From the NCBI GenBank assembly GCA_030653505.1, contig JAURZK010000038.1:1-64000 (forward strand): a stretch of 64,000 bases of DNA. Direction: 5' to 3'. Positions 31,483-39,577 of the stretch are shown here, one piece after another. Below the pieces are notes generated by a model, which made no database searches, was not told the origin of the DNA, and was given only the letters and a program-made list of their open reading frames with translations. The DNA is from Rubrivivax sp. Lineage in GTDB: Bacteria; Pseudomonadota; Gammaproteobacteria; Burkholderiales; Burkholderiaceae_C. Numbering within the stretch: position 1 is the stretch's first letter; every line of letters begins with the position of its first letter. A program made the translations under genes and the position numbers.

Positions 31483-33684
31483 TCAGTGAGCGTTGTTCAG
31501 CGGCACGATCAGCGCGTCGACAGCGACAGCGCTGTCGGCCGATGCGATCACCGGGTTGATATCGATCTGGTCGATGCGATGCTGGAAATCGGCCGCCAGC
31601 AGCGACACGCGGCTGACCAGCTCGGCCAGCGCGGCCACGTTGGCGGCGCTGTGGCCGCGATAGCCGTCGAGCAGCCGGGCGCCGCGCAGGCCGGCGAGCA
31701 TGTCGTGCGCCTCGTCGATGCTGACCGGTGCCAGGCGAGTGGCGGCGTCGCGCAACACTTCGACCAGCACGCCGCCCAGGCCGACCATGATCAGCGCGCC
31801 GAACTGCGAATCGCGCCGTACGCCGACCACGATTTCGATGCCCGCGCCGATCATCTGCTGCACCAGCACGCCGTTGATGTGCGCTGCGGGCGCGGTGCGT
31901 GCCGCCGCCTGCAGCACGGCATGGTAGGCTTGGCGAACAGCAGCCTCATCACGCAGGTTCAGTCGCACCACGCCGGCTTCGGTCTTGTGGGCGATGGCCG
32001 GCGATTCGACCTTCAGCGCCACCGGAAAGCCGATCGCTCGTGCCTGGGCCACGGCGGCCTCGACATCGCCGGCCAGCGCCTCGCGGGTGCAGTCGATGCC
32101 GTAGGCGCGCAGCAACTGCTTGGACTGGCGTTCGGTCAGTACTTCGGTGGCCGCGTCCCGAACGCCATCCAGGGCCGCACCGACGGCCGAGCGCGCCAGC
32201 GCCCGGGCCTGGGCATCGAAGGCCGGCCAGCGTGGCGCGGGGCGTGCGCGCAAGTCGGCCAGCGCATAGCGCTGCTGCAGGCTGCGAAAGCAACTGTCCA
32301 TCGAACGGAACAGGCTCAGGCGCGGATCGGAGTCGATCGATGCCGCACCGGGGCCTTCGAGCCAGTCGTTCATCCAGACGGCGACGATGGGCTTGTCGCA
32401 GCCGGCCGCCAGGCGCTGCAGCACGGCGGCCCTGGCCTGCGAGGCCACGCGCGATGCCAGCACGTTGGGCACCACCAGCGCGTCGAAGGCCGGGTCGTCG
32501 AGGAAGGCTTGGATGCAGGTAGCGAAGGTCTCGCCCGAGCGCAGCACTTCGGCGGTGGTGTCGGCCGGGTTGCCGACGCGGCCGAAGTCGGGCACCACGC
32601 GGCTCAGGATCGCCGCCGCACCCTCGCCCAGCGGCGGCAGCGCCACGCCGTGCAGTTGCGCCATGTCGGCCGCAGCCACCGCGGCACCGCCCGAGGTGGC
32701 CATCACGCCCACGCCGCGGCCGCTGCCGGCGCGGCCGACCTTGGAGAAGAAGGCCGCGGTCTCGAGCAACCGAGACAGGTCGTCGACCGTCACCGCGCCG
32801 ATACGCCGGAACGCGGCATCGTAGGCCTCGGCCGAGCCGATCATCGAGCCGGTGTGCGACAGCGCCACCTCGCGGCTGGTTTCACCGCGCCCGGTCTTGT
32901 AGACCACCAGCGTCTTGCCGGCGTCGAACAAGCGCTGCCCGGCGCGCAGCAGCCGCTGGCCGTCGCGCACGCCTTCGAGAATGCAGGCCACGGCCTGCGT
33001 GTGCGGGTCGTCGGCCAGGAAGTTGATGAAATCGCAGATGTCCACGTCGCAGGAATTGCCGGCGGCCAGGAAGCGGCTGATGCCGACGCCGCGCTGCATG
33101 CCCTGCAGCAGCGTGTAGCCCAGGGCCCCGCTCTGCGACACGATGCCGACCTGGCCCAGGCGCAGCGGCGTCTCGTCGAATTCGGGCATGAAGAGCATGC
33201 CCGCACCGCTGCCCACATCGACCAGGCCGACCGAGTTGGGCCCCGCCACGCGCACCCCGCCAAGGGCCGCGCGCCGCGCGATCTCGGCTTGCGCCGCGAT
33301 GGCGTCTGGTTTGCCGGTCTCGGCAAAGCCCGAGGCATACAGCACCATGCCGCCGATGCCCAAGCCGGCGCAGGCATCGATCAGCGGCAGCACGAACTGG
33401 CCGGCCACGGCAACGATGACGCAGTCGGGCACCTGCGGCAGTGCGTGCAGATCGGGGTAGCAGGGGCGGCCGTCGATCGTGTCGTACTTCGGATTGACCA
33501 GATACACCGGGCCCTGGAAGCGCGCCATGTTGGCCTGCGTGCGCTGGCCGAAGGAGCCCGGCGTCGGCGAGGCGCCGACGATGGCCACGCTGGCCGGGCT
33601 GACCAGCCGGCACAGTTGCTGGTGGCTGTAAGGCTCGGAGCGTTCGCCGGGCGCTGTCGGCGGGTTCGGGTTGCAGGGCTTCAT
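31483..33684 (-). CDS. ADP-forming (NDP-forming) acyl-CoA synthetase, fused alpha-beta
   Basis: A 733-residue acetate-CoA ligase (ADP-forming)-type protein. The ATG at 33684 (MKPCNPNPPTAPGERSE) overlaps the DUF35 stop by ATGA. Domains in order: CoA-binding Rossmann domain (VSPASVAIVGASPTPGSFGQR near 28; VYLVNPKYDTIDG near 60), succinyl-CoA-ligase-like domain with IVSQSGALGYTL near 180 and the phospho-His loop ALSHTGSMIGS (His277), a third domain, and a C-terminal ATP-grasp (LLRAYGIDCTREAL, FPVALKVESPAIAHKTEAGVVRLNL). It interconverts acid + CoA + NTP with acyl-CoA + NDP + phosphate. It could activate the substrate or recover energy from a product thioester; its partner role is inferred. Confidence 0.92.
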   Translation of the reverse strand: MKPCNPNPPTAPGERSEPYSHQQLCRLVSPASVAIVGASPTPGSFGQRTQANMARFQGPVYLVNPKYDTIDGRPCYPDLHALPQVPDCVIVAVAGQFVLPLIDACAGLGIGGMVLYASGFAETGKPDAIAAQAEIARRAALGGVRVAGPNSVGLVDVGSGAGMLFMPEFDETPLRLGQVGIVSQSGALGYTLLQGMQRGVGISRFLAAGNSCDVDICDFINFLADDPHTQAVACILEGVRDGQRLLRAGQRLFDAGKTLVVYKTGRGETSREVALSHTGSMIGSAEAYDAAFRRIGAVTVDDLSRLLETAAFFSKVGRAGSGRGVGVMATSGGAAVAAADMAQLHGVALPPLGEGAAAILSRVVPDFGRVGNPADTTAEVLRSGETFATCIQAFLDDPAFDALVVPNVLASRVASQARAAVLQRLAAGCDKPIVAVWMNDWLEGPGAASIDSDPRLSLFRSMDSCFRSLQQRYALADLRARPAPRWPAFDAQARALARSAVGAALDGVRDAATEVLTERQSKQLLRAYGIDCTREALAGDVEAAVAQARAIGFPVALKVESPAIAHKTEAGVVRLNLRDEAAVRQAYHAVLQAAARTAPAAHINGVLVQQMIGAGIEIVVGVRRDSQFGALIMVGLGGVLVEVLRDAATRLAPVSIDEAHDMLAGLRGARLLDGYRGHSAANVAALAELVSRVSLLAADFQHRIDQIDINPVIASADSAVAVDALIVPLNNAH

Positions 33685-34124
33685 GGCGCCGGTTCCGGCG
33701 GCAGGGCGACGACGCGCGCGCCCAGCAGCGGGCCGTCCTCGTAGACCAGGGCCAGCAGTTCGACCTCGGCGCCGACGGCGGGCGCCAGCGGCCGGTCGAT
33801 CAGCCGGCAGGCCAGGCGTATGCCCTGGCGCAGATCGACGATGCCCACGGCATAGGGTGCCTCCGCTGCGAAGGCCAGGGGTGCGGCATGGATGCGCGTC
33901 CATGAATACAGGTGGCCGTGTTTGTCGAGCGCGCTCCAACCGGGGTCCAGTGCCCAGCAATGCGGACAGATCGGCCGCGGCGGAAAGGCCAACCGGCCGC
34001 AGGCGCGGCAGCAGGTGCTTTGCAGCCGGCCTTCACCCAACGCCTGCCAGAACGGTTGCGTGAAGACCGACTGGCGCGGCGGGTAGGCGCGCGCGCCAGG
34101 GACGTGAAGGATTTCGAGTGTCAT
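33681..34124 (-). CDS. DUF35 OB-fold zinc-ribbon protein (thiolase/aldolase partner)
   Basis: A 147-residue protein with the DUF35 arrangement: an N-terminal helix (SVFTQPFWQALGEGRL), a rubredoxin-like zinc ribbon with Cys39-x2-Cys42 and Cys53-x2-Cys56, and an OB-fold (GHLYSWTRIHAAPLAFAAEAPYAVGIVDL). DUF35 proteins bridge thiolase-superfamily enzymes to CoA-channelling complexes, as in archaeal acetoacetyl-CoA thiolase/HMG-CoA synthase and in the actinobacterial Ltp2-ChsH2 aldolase. Its ATG overlaps the stop of the thiolase-fold gene upstream and its own stop overlaps the ADP-forming ligase start. Translational coupling to both neighbours strongly supports a complex. Confidence 0.9.
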   Translation of the reverse strand: MTLEILHVPGARAYPPRQSVFTQPFWQALGEGRLQSTCCRACGRLAFPPRPICPHCWALDPGWSALDKHGHLYSWTRIHAAPLAFAAEAPYAVGIVDLRQGIRLACRLIDRPLAPAVGAEVELLALVYEDGPLLGARVVALPPEPAP

Positions 34125-35311
34125 CGCGCCTCCAGCACATGCACCAGCGCGGCGTTGTAGTTGCCCAGCTCGCAGGTCACCGCGCCTCGGCGCGCACCCG
34201 GTACCTGGCGTGCGCCGGCGCGGCCGCGCAACTGCTCGGCGGCCTCAAGGTAACCATACAGCGGCGTGACATAGGCCGGGTGGCCGCGCGACAGCAGGCC
34301 GCCCGAGGTGCACACCGGAATGCGCCCGCCCAGCCGGGTTTCGCCGGCCGCGGCAGCGGCGGCGCCGTGGCCTCGCGGCAGCAGGCCGATGGCCTCGGTG
34401 ACCAGGGCTTCGACGATCGTGCAGGGGGCGTAGATCTCGGCGAAGTCCAGGTCGGCGGCGCTGACTCCGGCTTCGGCGTACGCGGTTGCCGCGGCGCGCT
34501 GCGCGGATTCGAAGGCGATCATGTCGTTGGGCACTTCGCTGATCTGGTGTGCGCCTTCGTGGTGGAAGCCACGCCCGGTGACCAGCACATAGGGCCGGCC
34601 CAGCGCGCGCGCCGTGTCTTCGTCGGCCAGCACCAGGCAGGCGGCGCCGTCGCCGCGCGGCGGCACTTCGTACAGGCCCAGCGGTTCGACGATCGGGCGC
34701 TGCGCCAGCACCTGCTCCAGCGTGATCGGCTTGCGGTACTGCGCCATCGGGTTGTGCTCGGCGTGGGCGCGGTTCTTCACGGCGATGCTCGCCAGTTCGG
34801 CGCGGGTGGCGCCGAACTCGTGCATGTAGCGCATCGCGTCCATCGCGTACCAGGCGATCGGCGTGAAGCCGGCCGAGGAGTGGAAATCGACATCGCCGGT
34901 GGCTCGCATGCTGCTCATCATGTGTTCGCCCGAGGCGGTGGCGCTTTCCATGTTGATGCCCAGCGCCAGCGCCACCTTGGCCCGGCCAAGCAGGATGTCG
35001 TTGGCCGCCATGTCGAAGGCGAAGCCGCCGGTCATGCCGTTGCCCAGCACCTCCATCACCGTGCCCGAACAGCTCACGCGCAGGTAGTTGGCCATGAAGG
35101 TGGCGAAGTACTTCTGCCGGGTATAGGGCCGCGGCAGCGAGAACACCATCGAGCCGATGTCGCGCTTTTCGACCCCGGCATCGACCAGCGCCACGGCCGC
35201 CAGGCGGCTCAGGATCTCGGCCTCCAGCACCTGCAGCGGTTCATCCTCGGCGCTCTGGTGGCGGCCCACCGGGACGGCTGCCGTGCCGATCAAGGCAACG
35301 CTGCGCGCCAT
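34121..35311 (-). CDS. Thiolase-superfamily protein lacking the nucleophilic Cys (putative retro-aldolase, Ltp2-like)
   Basis: A 396-residue SCP2/lipid-transfer-type thiolase-fold protein, start ATG at 35311 (MARSVALIGTAAVPVGRHQ). By eye the strand before the nucleophile aligns TVNRLCASG of thiolases with EVLGNGMTG here, putting Gly92 where the acylated Cys should be; Cys81 is 11 residues too early. The His loop GGLLSRGHPAYV (His344) is kept, but GHPxGxxG is GHPAYVTPL, and the C-terminal CxG is CELGNY. This pattern, with a coupled DUF35 gene, resembles Ltp2-ChsH2, a side-chain-cleaving aldolase that works without the thiolase Cys. Retro-aldol cleavage of a branched 3-hydroxyacyl-CoA is inferred; thiolysis appears unlikely. 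Confidence 0.85.
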   Translation of the reverse strand: MARSVALIGTAAVPVGRHQSAEDEPLQVLEAEILSRLAAVALVDAGVEKRDIGSMVFSLPRPYTRQKYFATFMANYLRVSCSGTVMEVLGNGMTGGFAFDMAANDILLGRAKVALALGINMESATASGEHMMSSMRATGDVDFHSSAGFTPIAWYAMDAMRYMHEFGATRAELASIAVKNRAHAEHNPMAQYRKPITLEQVLAQRPIVEPLGLYEVPPRGDGAACLVLADEDTARALGRPYVLVTGRGFHHEGAHQISEVPNDMIAFESAQRAAATAYAEAGVSAADLDFAEIYAPCTIVEALVTEAIGLLPRGHGAAAAAAGETRLGGRIPVCTSGGLLSRGHPAYVTPLYGYLEAAEQLRGRAGARQVPGARRGAVTCELGNYNAALVHVLEAR

Positions 35312-35312
35312 G

Positions 35313-36278
35313 TCATTCGGCCTTGATGTCGGCCAGGCGCACCACTTCTGTCCAGCGCGCCACTTCGCTGGCGACCAGGGCGCCAAGCGCCGCGGGCGTG
35401 CTCGGTGTGGCGAGCACGCCGAAGCTCCTGAAGCGCTCCTGCACCTCGGGCTGTTGCAGTGCCTTGGCTACGGCCTCGTTCAGCCGCGCGACCACGTCTG
35501 CCGGCGTGCCCGCTGGGGCCAGCAGGCCGAACCAGATCTCGACGCTGTAGCCGGGCAGCACGGTGTTCATGCTCGGCGAGCCCGGCGCCAGCGGCGAAGG
35601 CTGCGCCGTGCTGATGGCCAGCAGCTTGAGCTTGCCTTCCTTGACGAAGCCGGTCATCGAACTCGAGGTGGTGGTGAGCGTCACCTTGACCTCGCCCGAC
35701 ACCAGGGCAGTGGACGCCGGGGCCTGGCCCTTGTAGGGAACGTGCACGAGCTTCAGTTTGGTGGCGTGCGCAAACCACTCCATCGCCAGGTGGCCCAGCG
35801 AGCCGATGCCACCGGAGCCGTATTCGATGCCCTGCGGCAGCTTGCGCACATGCTCCACGAAGCCCTTCAGGTCGTCCGCCGGCACGCCCGCGTGCACCAT
35901 CAGGAACAGCGCCGCCGAGGACACTTGCGAGACCGGCGCGAAGTCCTTCACACCGTCGTATCCGGCGCTCTTCACCAGCAACGGCGTGGTCGAGGAAGGG
36001 CCGTTGTTCGAGAACAGCAGTGTGTAGCCGTCGGCCGGCGCACGCGCCACTTCGCGTGAGCCGATGGCGCCTGAGGCGCCGGCCTTGTTGTCTACCAGCA
36101 CCTGCTGCCCGAGCAGCTTTTGCAGCGGTTCCTGCAGCACACGCGCCATGGCGTCGGTAGTGCCACCCGCCGGGTAGGGCACCACGATGCGTATCGGGCG
36201 GTTCGGGAATCCCTGCGCGCTGGCCGCCGTGGCGAGAACGGCGCAAAGGGCTGCTGCAAGCAGACGTGTCTTGATCAT
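35313..36278 (-). CDS. Bug/TctC-family tripartite tricarboxylate transporter receptor
   Basis: A 321-residue Bug receptor; the ATG at 36278 is preceded by AAGGAGATGAAACC. The signal peptide TRLLAAALCAVLATAASAQ precedes GFPNRPIRIVVPYPAGGTTDAMARVLQ. GASGAIGSREVARAPADGYTLLFSNNG, HVPYKGQAPASTALVSGEV and IWFGLLAPAGTPADVV are conserved. It is placed between a crotonase and the thiolase-fold gene, with only one base separating its stop from the thiolase ATG. A receptor embedded in a catabolic operon suggests it recognises that operon's substrate. Confidence 0.93.
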   Translation of the reverse strand: MIKTRLLAAALCAVLATAASAQGFPNRPIRIVVPYPAGGTTDAMARVLQEPLQKLLGQQVLVDNKAGASGAIGSREVARAPADGYTLLFSNNGPSSTTPLLVKSAGYDGVKDFAPVSQVSSAALFLMVHAGVPADDLKGFVEHVRKLPQGIEYGSGGIGSLGHLAMEWFAHATKLKLVHVPYKGQAPASTALVSGEVKVTLTTTSSSMTGFVKEGKLKLLAISTAQPSPLAPGSPSMNTVLPGYSVEIWFGLLAPAGTPADVVARLNEAVAKALQQPEVQERFRSFGVLATPSTPAALGALVASEVARWTEVVRLADIKAE

Positions 36279-36317
36279 GGTTTCATCTCCTTCGTGGTTG
36301 CCGGCAAGGGCGCAGCT

Positions 36318-36333
36318 CCGCGCCGAGGCGCGG
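36318..36333. other. Short perfect GC palindrome between crotonase and Bug receptor genes
   Basis: CCGCGCC-GA-GGCGCGG folds as a tight stem inside the operon, about 40 bases upstream of the Bug receptor start. It could slow decay or partly terminate transcription, altering receptor dose relative to upstream enzymes; there is no T tract. Confidence 0.3.
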
Positions 36334-36345
36334 GCGGCCGGTGGT

Positions 36346-37152
36346 TCAATCGTCGCTGTAACGCGCCGGGCGCTTCTCGAGGAAGGCGCTCGCGCCCTCC
36401 TGCATGTTCGGCAGCAGGCACAGCACCTGGCCGCGGTCTTCGAGGGCGATGGCCGCTTCCAGACTGCCCGCGTCCTGGGCGAGGTTCAGGCCCTCCTTGG
36501 TCAACCGCAGCCCCATCGGCGACATCGCCAGCATTTCATCGGCCATCTTGGTGCCAGCGGCCTGCAGTGCGTCGGGCGGCACCACCTCGCTGACCAGGCC
36601 GATGCGCAGCGCCTTGGCCGCATCGACGAAGCGGCCGCCCAGCATCATCTCGGCGGCGTTGGAGGCCCCCACCGCGCGCGGCAGGAAGTAGCTGATGCCG
36701 ATGTCGCAGCCGGTCAGCCCGACCTTGCTCATCGCCACGTTGAATTTGGCGCCTTCGGCGGCGAAGCGCACGTCGCAGGCCAGCGCAAAGGCCAGGCCGG
36801 CGCCGCTGGCGGCGCCCTGCACCAGACCGATGATGGGCTGCGGGCAACGGCGCATGCGCAGGATGATCTCGGCCACGCGGCGCTGAGCACGCAGGCTCGA
36901 CGGATTGCTGGCGGTGAAGCTGTCGGCCTCGGTGAGGTCGATGCCGGCGCAGAAATGCTTGCCGGCGCCTTGCAGCACCACGGCGCGCACGCCGTGGTCG
37001 AACAGCAGCGCGTCGAAGTAGCGCAGCAACTCGTCGATCATGAGGCGGCTGACGGCGTTGAAGCGATCGGGCCGGTTCAGCGTCAACCAGTCGACACCCT
37101 CGCGGTGTTCAACGCGCAGCGTCTCGAAGCGGTGGGGGGTGGCTTGGGTCAT
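36346..37152 (-). CDS. Enoyl-CoA hydratase/isomerase (crotonase) family protein lacking both classical Glu residues
   Basis: A 268-residue crotonase (MTQATPHRFETLRVEHREGVDWLTLNRPDRFNAVS). Oxyanion strands are GKHFCAGIDLTEAD near 66 and GAASGAGLAFALACDV near 117. Neither Glu144 nor Glu164 is present (GAGLAF; NVAMSKVGL). The loop GLTGCDIGISYFLPR has an Asp, the same signature as the crotonase at 6147 (ACDMG). The two probably share a subfamily whose chemistry is isomerase-like rather than hydratase. Four bp after the AMP-ligase stop, it is clearly in the same transcript. Confidence 0.88.
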   Translation of the reverse strand: MTQATPHRFETLRVEHREGVDWLTLNRPDRFNAVSRLMIDELLRYFDALLFDHGVRAVVLQGAGKHFCAGIDLTEADSFTASNPSSLRAQRRVAEIILRMRRCPQPIIGLVQGAASGAGLAFALACDVRFAAEGAKFNVAMSKVGLTGCDIGISYFLPRAVGASNAAEMMLGGRFVDAAKALRIGLVSEVVPPDALQAAGTKMADEMLAMSPMGLRLTKEGLNLAQDAGSLEAAIALEDRGQVLCLLPNMQEGASAFLEKRPARYSDD

Positions 37153-37155
37153 GGA

Positions 37156-38781
37156 TCATCCTTGGTGGGGCGGCTGAGGGCGTGTGTTGGCGAGTTGCTG
37201 CTTGAGCAGCACCTTCTGAACCTTGCCGCTGGGCGTTCGCGGCAGGCCACTCGACAGCACCAGGTGCTCGGGCAGCTTGAACCTGCTGATGCCGCGTGCG
37301 CTGAGAAATTCGCACAAGGCGGCCAGCGTGAGCTCGTGGCCCGGCTCGGGCACCACCACCGCGGCCAGGGTTTCGCCCAGGCGCTCGTGGGCCAAGCCGA
37401 CCACCGCCACTTCATGCACGGCCGGGTGCGCGGCGAGCGCGTCTTCGATCTCGCGCACCGAGATGTTCTGGCCGCCGCGGATGACCAGTTCCTTGATGCG
37501 CCCGACGATCTTCAGGCAGCCGTCTTCGCGCAGCACGGCCAGGTCGCCCGAGCGGCACCACAGCTCGGCGTCGATGGTGCGGCGCGTGGTCTCCTCGTCG
37601 CCGAGGTAGCCGATGAAGGTGTTGGGGCCGCGCGACCAGGCTTCGCCGGGCTGGCCCGCAGGCACCGGCCCGAGCTGGTCGTCGAGCACACGCACTTCGA
37701 TGCCGGGCAGCGGCTTGCCGTCGGTCTGCCACGCGTCCTGCAGCGGCGCCTCGGGCGGCACCAGGGCGTGCGGCGGGCTCTCGGTGGAGCCGTACACGGG
37801 CAGCACGCGCAGGCCCTGCGCGAGCGAACGCCGCACCAGGTCTTCGGGAATCGGCGCGCCGCCGCACAGGAAGTAGCGCAGTGCCGGCAGCCGCAGCTGC
37901 TGCTGCGCCAGCGTGGCCAGCGTGTCGCCGAGGAAGACCGACGCGCCCATGGTCCAGGTCGCGCCGTCTTCGGCCATGATGCGCACCGCCGCCTCGCCGC
38001 TGAAGACGTCCAGCAGCGACAGCGTGGCGCCGGTCGTCAGGTTCAGCACCAGGCCGCGCATGAAGCCGGTGGCGTGCGTGACCGGCGAGGCCATGAAGCA
38101 GCGGTCCCGGTCGTCCAGCCCGAGCGCCGCGGCAACGGCGCGTTCGCCGAAGAGCAGCGTGTTGTGGGTGTGCACCACGCCCTTGGGTTGCGATTCGGTG
38201 CCCGAGGTGAACAGCACCGCCGCCGCGTCGTCGGCATCGCCCGCCACGGCCCGCGCCAGCGGTGCGGCGGTCAGCGCTTCGTCGAAGTCGATGCCGATCT
38301 TGTGCGCGCCCTGGCCGATGACCAGTGCCAGCGGCGCGATGCCGTCTTCGCTGCGCAGCCGGTGCAGGGTCTCGGTGTAGTCGGTGCTGCGAAAACGCGC
38401 CGCCACCACGATCACCTTCGAGCCGCAGCGCGCCAGGCCATGCGCCAGGTCCTGCCGACCGTAGGCCGGTGCCGCCGGGTGCAGCACCGCGCCGAGGCGC
38501 CACGCGGCCAGCATGACCACCGCGGCCTCGCAGCGGTTGGGCAGGTGCAGCGTGATGACGTCGTCGCGGACTATGCCCTGCCGGCTGAAGAAGCCGGCCA
38601 GGCGCGCCGCCTGGGCATCGAGTTCGGCGTAACTCAGGGCACGGCCGCCGTTGTCCTTGATGGCGAGCTTGTCGCCGCGCAGCGCCACCTGCTCGGCGAT
38701 GCACTGCGCGATGGTGCGCGTGCCCCACTGGCCGCTGGCGTGGTAGCGCCGCAGCGCCTCGGGTGCCGGGCGCGGCATCAT
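37156..38781 (-). CDS. AMP-forming acyl-CoA ligase (ANL superfamily)
   Basis: A 541-residue adenylate-forming ligase, start ATG at 38781 overlapping the SDR stop by ATGA. Motifs: AAVLFTSGTESQPKGVVHTHN near 182 (P-loop), VYGSTESPPHALV near 325, ELWCRSGDLAVLREDGCLKIVGRIKELVIRGGQNISVREIEDAL near 402 (hinge and A8) and PRTPSGKVQKVLL with the catalytic Lys near 520. It activates a free acid with ATP and CoA. Its neighbours (SDR, crotonase, ACAD, LIV importer) make it the likely entry step for the acid imported by the 42067-45334 transporter. Chain type is not deducible. Confidence 0.92.
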   Translation of the reverse strand: MMPRPAPEALRRYHASGQWGTRTIAQCIAEQVALRGDKLAIKDNGGRALSYAELDAQAARLAGFFSRQGIVRDDVITLHLPNRCEAAVVMLAAWRLGAVLHPAAPAYGRQDLAHGLARCGSKVIVVAARFRSTDYTETLHRLRSEDGIAPLALVIGQGAHKIGIDFDEALTAAPLARAVAGDADDAAAVLFTSGTESQPKGVVHTHNTLLFGERAVAAALGLDDRDRCFMASPVTHATGFMRGLVLNLTTGATLSLLDVFSGEAAVRIMAEDGATWTMGASVFLGDTLATLAQQQLRLPALRYFLCGGAPIPEDLVRRSLAQGLRVLPVYGSTESPPHALVPPEAPLQDAWQTDGKPLPGIEVRVLDDQLGPVPAGQPGEAWSRGPNTFIGYLGDEETTRRTIDAELWCRSGDLAVLREDGCLKIVGRIKELVIRGGQNISVREIEDALAAHPAVHEVAVVGLAHERLGETLAAVVVPEPGHELTLAALCEFLSARGISRFKLPEHLVLSSGLPRTPSGKVQKVLLKQQLANTRPQPPHQG

Positions 38782-39560
38782 GACGGGCCCCCGCTGCGCG
38801 GCCGGCCGACGATGTGGCCCTGCACTGAGTCGAGCAAGCCGCCGTCGGCGAGCAGGTTGTGCCCGGTGATGTAGCCGGCGTCGGGGCCGAGCAGGAAGGC
38901 GACGGTGCCGGCCATGTCGGCGTCGGCCTCGGCGATGCGGTGCAGCGGCACCAGCGCTTCGCGCGCAGCCCGGGTTGTGGGGATGTCGTACATCGGCTGC
39001 GTCAGCGGCGTGCGCACCAGGCCCGGCGAGACGCAGTTGACGCGGATGCCGTCGGCCGCCCATTCCTGCGCGAGCTGGCGCACGAGCATGATCAAGGCCG
39101 CCTTGCTGGCGCTGTAAGGGCCCATGCCGGCATAAGGCTGCACGCCCGACATCGAGGCCACCGCCACCAGGCTGCCACGGCTGCGCTGCAGCCACGGGTG
39201 GGCCGCCCTGGCCAGCAGCCACTGGGCGCGCACGTTGACGTTGAACACGCGGTCCCATGCGGCGGCATCGAGCGTGGCCAGCGGGGCGGGGCTGCTGATG
39301 CCGGCGTTGCCGACCAAGGCGTCCAGCCCGCCCAGCGCCGCTGCCGCCTGCTCGACCAGCCGCGCCGGGGTGTCGGATTGCTGCAGGTCGCCGAGCAGTG
39401 GCAGCGCTGTGCCGCCAGCGGCACGGATCTGTGCCACCAACCGGTCGAGTTCGTCGCCATGGGCCGAGGCGCAGGCCGCCACCGCGGCACCCTGCGCCGC
39501 GAGCCGAAGCGCGACAGCGCGGCCGATGCCGCGGCTGGCGCCGGTGATTAGTACACGCAT
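38778..39560 (-). CDS. Short-chain dehydrogenase/reductase
   Basis: A 260-residue classical SDR. The start ATG at 39560 follows GGAGACCCGTG. Rossmann motif TGASRGIG at about 6-13, NAGIS near 91, catalytic Ser in VAVASMSGVQPY and YSASK near 155, and a C-terminal GYITGHNLLADGGLLDS typical of FabG-like SDRs. It likely oxidises a 3-hydroxyacyl-CoA or a ring alcohol with NAD(P). Situated between an ACAD and the AMP ligase. Confidence 0.92.
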   Translation of the reverse strand: MRVLITGASRGIGRAVALRLAAQGAAVAACASAHGDELDRLVAQIRAAGGTALPLLGDLQQSDTPARLVEQAAAALGGLDALVGNAGISSPAPLATLDAAAWDRVFNVNVRAQWLLARAAHPWLQRSRGSLVAVASMSGVQPYAGMGPYSASKAALIMLVRQLAQEWAADGIRVNCVSPGLVRTPLTQPMYDIPTTRAAREALVPLHRIAEADADMAGTVAFLLGPDAGYITGHNLLADGGLLDSVQGHIVGRPRSGGPS

Positions 39561-39577
39561 CACGGGTCTCCTCAGGC

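Noticed and set aside
35311-35386. 25-codon N-terminal extension of the thiolase-fold protein
   Set aside because: The extension overlaps the upstream Bug receptor coding sequence in another frame and has no family resemblance; ATG 35311 is one base after the Bug stop and fits the operon spacing.
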